Below are positions 61,066 to 64,000 of a DNA stretch of 64,000 nt, in pieces (position 1 is the first letter of the stretch; each line of letters opens with the position of its first letter). This stretch comes from Myxococcales bacterium (GTDB taxonomy: Bacteria > Myxococcota_A > UBA9042). The notes under the pieces were generated by a model that was not told the DNA's origin, made no database searches, and worked only from the letters and a program-made list of their open reading frames with translations. The translations under genes were made by a program, and so were the position numbers. The DNA lies in NCBI GenBank assembly GCA_947491025.1, contig CANLIC010000017.1:1-64000 (forward strand). The letters run 5' to 3'.

Positions 61066-63468
61066 ATGTCGAAAGAGCTGCCTTGGCGCGCGGCCGGCAT
61101 GGCGGCGTTGCAACCAGATACTGACCAGGGCGCGACGGGGCGAGAGCTACCGAACCAGGCGCGGCGCTCGCCCAGGTTTGCCGCTCGCCGACGAGCGCTG
61201 GACCACGCGTTGTCGAGGCGAAGACGCGAACGATGGGGGCTTTCCAGGGCCAGTGGTGCCGCGTGGCCCTGGCTCTTGCTATGCCTGATCGCCTTTTCGG
61301 CGTGCGACGGCGCATCTTCCTCAACCACCTCCGACCATCCTGGCGTCGCCGGTGATGTCGCGAGCGCTGCGGACTCTGCTGCCACCGACGCCGCCGTGGC
61401 GGATGACGGTGCGACGGACGCTGCTTCTGTCGACACGGCCTCGGTGGACGCTACCCAAGTCGATGGCGAGGGCGACTCGGCGCTGGCCTCGGACGCTGGC
61501 AATGACGCCACGGAGGGCGGCTCCGCAGCCGATGCAGGGGACGACGACAGCGCGAGCGAGGACGGCGGCAGCGGCGGCGGGGCTGGCGACGCCGTGAGCT
61601 CCGACGGGGGCGCGACAGGCGACCCGGCAGACATCAGCGACGCGCCGGATGGCCCAGGGCTGGATGGCGACGGTGGCAGCGCCGAGCTTCCCGACGGCAT
61701 GCCTGACAGCGACACCACGAGTGCCGTCTGCGATGCCAGCGCGGGGCTTGGCTGCGACGCGGCGAACGGTGGCCTGGACGTCTCTGGCGACAGCGACGCT
61801 GGCGGTGGCGATGGTGGTTCTGCCGACGCCGACGGCGCTGACGCCGGCCCGACGCTCCCGAGCAACGCGGTCGCTATCCCGATCGATGTCACTTCGTTGG
61901 AGCCCGCCCCCTTTGTCGATGTGACCGGCGATTACGGGCTCGAACCAGCGGTCAAGCACGAGTTCTGCGTAGCAACGGGCGACTTCAACGGCGATGGCAT
62001 CGAAGACTTCGTCGTCATCGAGGCCAAGTCGCAGGTGCCAGTCATCCATGTGGTGCTGGTACAGCCGCCCAAAGTCCAGCACGTTTACAGCACGTTCGAT
62101 AGCACGACCAACAACGCCAAGCACGGCTGCAGCGCCGCCGATCTCGACGGCGACGGCAAGCTCGATCTGCTCATCGGCGGCCAGTCCGGGGTGTCCTTGT
62201 ACCGCGGTGACGGCAAGGGCGGCCTCGACGACGCGAGCGACGTCTGGTTGCCGCCGATCTCCGACTACGCTGCCCACAGCGTCGCTGCGGCCGATCTCGA
62301 CGGCGACGGCGACCTCGACCTCTATGTCGGCGCTGGGATGATTCCACCGCCGTGCAGCGGCCTCGAGTGCCAGTTTACGGCCACAGACCTGCTCTGCGCT
62401 TTCAACCCGCCGCCGCCGGCTCCAGCCCACCTCGACGACCGGGTGCTGCTGCGGAAAGGCGCTCCGCCCCTCGTAGATGCCAGCGCGGCCTGGGGTGCGG
62501 CCACAGGCGGCAGCCACAGCATCGTCCAGCCGCTCGACATCAACGGCGATCTCAAGGTCGACATGCTGGTCGGCGACGAGGCCGCGATGCCCCGCTTGCT
62601 GATCAATACCGGCAGCTCCTTTCAAGTGTATGGCAAGGAGATCGGCCTGCATCCCTTTGTCGCAGCCATGGGGTGGGCGGTCGGTGACCTCAACGGCGAT
62701 GGCTTGCCTGACATCGCGCTTGCTGACGCCGGCCCGACCCCGGTGTTCTCGTCTTCGCCGGCCGCGCCTGGCAAGCCGCCGACACTGACGGACATCGGCG
62801 GCATCACCGGTATCTGGGGGCCGAGCTACGCGTCGAGCGCGTGGTCGCCGCAGTTCGCCGACTTTGACCACGATGGCCGCGATGACCTCGCGCTGATGGT
62901 CGCGGTCAACATGTCGGCCCTGGAGCTCATGGGCTTCATCTCGGGCTGCAACATCGGCTTCGGGGCGATGACCAATCCTTTCCTCGGCAAGCCGAGCATC
63001 GACATCCTGTACCTACAGCAGCCGACGGGGCCCATGCAGGCCCTCGCCATGCCGCCCTGGCCTTTCGCGCACGGCATGATCGCCGACCAACGCACCGTCG
63101 ACATCGACGGCGACGGCGACCTCGACTTGGTCCAGACGCGGCCGGGGCCGTCGCTCTGGCCGGCGGCGCGCGTCCGCATCCTGCGCAACGATCTACCCAA
63201 GAAGGGCGGGAGCTTTCGGGTTACGCTCGTCGGCAAGGGCGGCAACACCGACGCCCTCGGCAGCCGCGTCACCGCCATGATCGCCGGCCAAGTGCAGACG
63301 CGCTGGGCGTCTGGCAGCGGCGGCTTCGGCGGTGCGCACAGCCGCTTTGTCCACTTCGGCCTCGGGGCCGCCAAGGCTGCGCAAGCTGTCACCGTTCATT
63401 GGCCCGACGGGAGCAAGAAGGTCCTCGGCGAGGTGGCCGCCGGGGCCAGCGTCACCGCCAGTTGGTAG
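61066..63468 (+). CDS. Lipoprotein with FG-GAP/VCBS repeats and C-terminal ASPIC/UnbV domain
   Basis: From the ATG at 61066 the protein has 800 residues. The lipobox is LIAFSA|C (Cys 80), which is too far from this start for a normal signal peptide; a TTG at 61210 would give a standard ~32-residue signal, so the true start may be later. After CDGASSSTTSDHP a long Asp/Ala/Gly spacer reaches ~275. Then six or seven FG-GAP/VCBS blades appear, for example DFNGDGIEDFVV, DLDGDGKLDLLI, DLDGDGDLDLYV, DLNGDGLPDIAL and DIDGDGDLDLVQ, each a calcium-binding loop. The end is an ASPIC/UnbV domain (LGSRVTAMIAGQVQTRWASG to VTVHWPDGSKKVL). Surface or secreted, calcium-dependent; role unknown. Confidence 0.85.
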   Translation: MSKELPWRAAGMAALQPDTDQGATGRELPNQARRSPRFAARRRALDHALSRRRRERWGLSRASGAAWPWLLLCLIAFSACDGASSSTTSDHPGVAGDVASAADSAATDAAVADDGATDAASVDTASVDATQVDGEGDSALASDAGNDATEGGSAADAGDDDSASEDGGSGGGAGDAVSSDGGATGDPADISDAPDGPGLDGDGGSAELPDGMPDSDTTSAVCDASAGLGCDAANGGLDVSGDSDAGGGDGGSADADGADAGPTLPSNAVAIPIDVTSLEPAPFVDVTGDYGLEPAVKHEFCVATGDFNGDGIEDFVVIEAKSQVPVIHVVLVQPPKVQHVYSTFDSTTNNAKHGCSAADLDGDGKLDLLIGGQSGVSLYRGDGKGGLDDASDVWLPPISDYAAHSVAAADLDGDGDLDLYVGAGMIPPPCSGLECQFTATDLLCAFNPPPPAPAHLDDRVLLRKGAPPLVDASAAWGAATGGSHSIVQPLDINGDLKVDMLVGDEAAMPRLLINTGSSFQVYGKEIGLHPFVAAMGWAVGDLNGDGLPDIALADAGPTPVFSSSPAAPGKPPTLTDIGGITGIWGPSYASSAWSPQFADFDHDGRDDLALMVAVNMSALELMGFISGCNIGFGAMTNPFLGKPSIDILYLQQPTGPMQALAMPPWPFAHGMIADQRTVDIDGDGDLDLVQTRPGPSLWPAARVRILRNDLPKKGGSFRVTLVGKGGNTDALGSRVTAMIAGQVQTRWASGSGGFGGAHSRFVHFGLGAAKAAQAVTVHWPDGSKKVLGEVAAGASVTASW

Positions 63469-63496
63469 CCCGTGGGCCAGGACCATTCGCGGTCGC

Positions 63497-63531
63497 GCCG
63501 CCGTGCCGAGACCTCCAAAGGTCACGGCGGC
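63497..63531. terminator. Strong stem-loop after the FG-GAP lipoprotein; candidate terminator
   Basis: GCCGCCGT (63497-63504) pairs perfectly with ACGGCGGC (63524-63531), and inside it GACCT-CCAA-AGGTC (63510-63523) forms a second stem, with a five-base bulge on the left. It starts 29 bases after the stop codon. There is no T-run. Confidence 0.4.
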
Positions 63532-63595
63532 TGGCCGCGCGGCCTCGAGTGCGCTATGGTCAGGCCGTACCCTCTCGCGCCGCCGGAGGCGAAGC

Positions 63596-64000
63596 ATGAC
63601 GTTCTCTGCCCTGACGCCTGGACTGCCCAGCGATCCGCTCGCCCCAAGTGGCGACGTCGATTGGGCAATCGAGCGTCATCGCGCGGTCATGGAGCTCGCC
63701 CTCGACGAGCGCCTGCAGGGGCTTCTGGCGGCCCTTGAGGGGTTCGACGTCGCGCTCAGCGAGACGCCGAGCGCCGAGTTCGTCGGCGAAGATGAGCTGG
63801 AGCTCATCGACGAAGACCCAGAGTCGGTCGCGGAAGCATTCGTCCGCGCCGAGTCCAGCGGCCTCGAGCAGATGGCCTCAGGCGCGACCATCGTGTTGTC
63901 GGGTCCCGAGGTCAAGCGGCGCATTCGCCACAAGCAGTCGATCATGCCGAGCCACATGGCAGCAGGCCTCTACGACGATGTGCGCGCGCTCTTTGAGATC
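63596..64000 (+). CDS. Partial gene: acidic N-terminus of a protein of unknown function
   Basis: The reading frame begins with an ATG six bases after GGAGG and stays open to the window edge (135 codons). It reads MTFSALTPGLPSDPLAPSGD, a helical MELALDERLQGLLAAL, then an acidic stretch EFVGEDELELIDEDPESVAEAFVRAESS and IVLSGPEVKRRI, ending GLYDDVRALFEI. There is no signal peptide, so the visible part is cytoplasmic. The last part has the feel of a first TPR helix (YDDVRALFEI), which is common in myxobacterial scaffold proteins, but the domain lies outside the window. Confidence 0.7.
   Translation, partial: MTFSALTPGLPSDPLAPSGDVDWAIERHRAVMELALDERLQGLLAALEGFDVALSETPSAEFVGEDELELIDEDPESVAEAFVRAESSGLEQMASGATIVLSGPEVKRRIRHKQSIMPSHMAAGLYDDVRALFEI

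Noticed and set aside
60846..61124. Plus-strand frame of 92 codons before the FG-GAP lipoprotein
   Set aside because: Arg-rich, no ribosome binding site, and it runs into the lipoprotein gene in another frame.

Overview
The window is chromosomal DNA from a high-GC Gram-negative bacterium, roughly two-thirds GC by eye. The many lipoproteins with Asp/Ala/Gly-rich spacers, TIG, beta-propeller, VWA and FG-GAP/ASPIC domains, the eukaryote-like Ser/Thr kinase with a PEGA domain, the NtrC-type regulator and the IgGFc-binding-like protein together suggest a myxobacterium-like lineage (Myxococcota). This is an inference from gene families; no marker in the window fixes the taxon.

Layout. 0.7-2.4 kb: a propeller lipoprotein. 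2.4-9.7 kb: housekeeping genes proA-rsfS-rlmH (minus), map and comF (plus), then rpsP-khpA followed by two membrane proteins (minus). 10.0-23.5 kb: five large plus-strand lipoproteins in one run (IgGFc-binding-like, TIG plus propeller, propeller, MAM-like plus propeller, Ig-like), with very similar residues after the lipid-modified cysteine. This looks like a surface apparatus of unknown function. 23.5-32.0 kb: priA, then a cofactor run nadC-birA-coaX-queE, RNase D, xseB and a ROK sugar kinase. 32.3-37.7 kb: two paralogous VWA lipoproteins and an unrelated lipoprotein, one likely transcript. 37.9-44.6 kb: RNase E/G with a very long leader, an NtrC-family response regulator and an unknown helical protein. 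44.7-51.6 kb: a GT-C-like membrane protein with its partner, converging on an envelope operon of L,D-transpeptidase, a 69-residue protein, Ser/Thr kinase and an ALG5-like glycosyltransferase. 51.7-53.2 kb: a sigma factor behind a near-perfect sigma-54 promoter, facing a small gene for a peptide with 15 Ser-His-Gly repeats. 53.3-64 kb: a CCA-adding-enzyme relative without a recognisable catalytic head, YkgJ, a COG2509 FAD protein, dtd, a hydrolase, an RluA-type pseudouridine synthase, an FG-GAP/ASPIC lipoprotein and the start of an acidic protein.

Across the window, candidate housekeeping promoters of the form TTGnnn-N17-TAnnnT stand in front of proA, rpsP, nadC, RNase E/G, the L,D-transpeptidase, the repeat peptide and several lipoproteins. 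The most unusual items are the His-Gly-Ser repeat peptide with its own promoter and hairpin leader, the sigma-54-driven sigma factor next to it, the shared post-cysteine motif of the lipoproteins, and the translationally coupled 69-residue gene.
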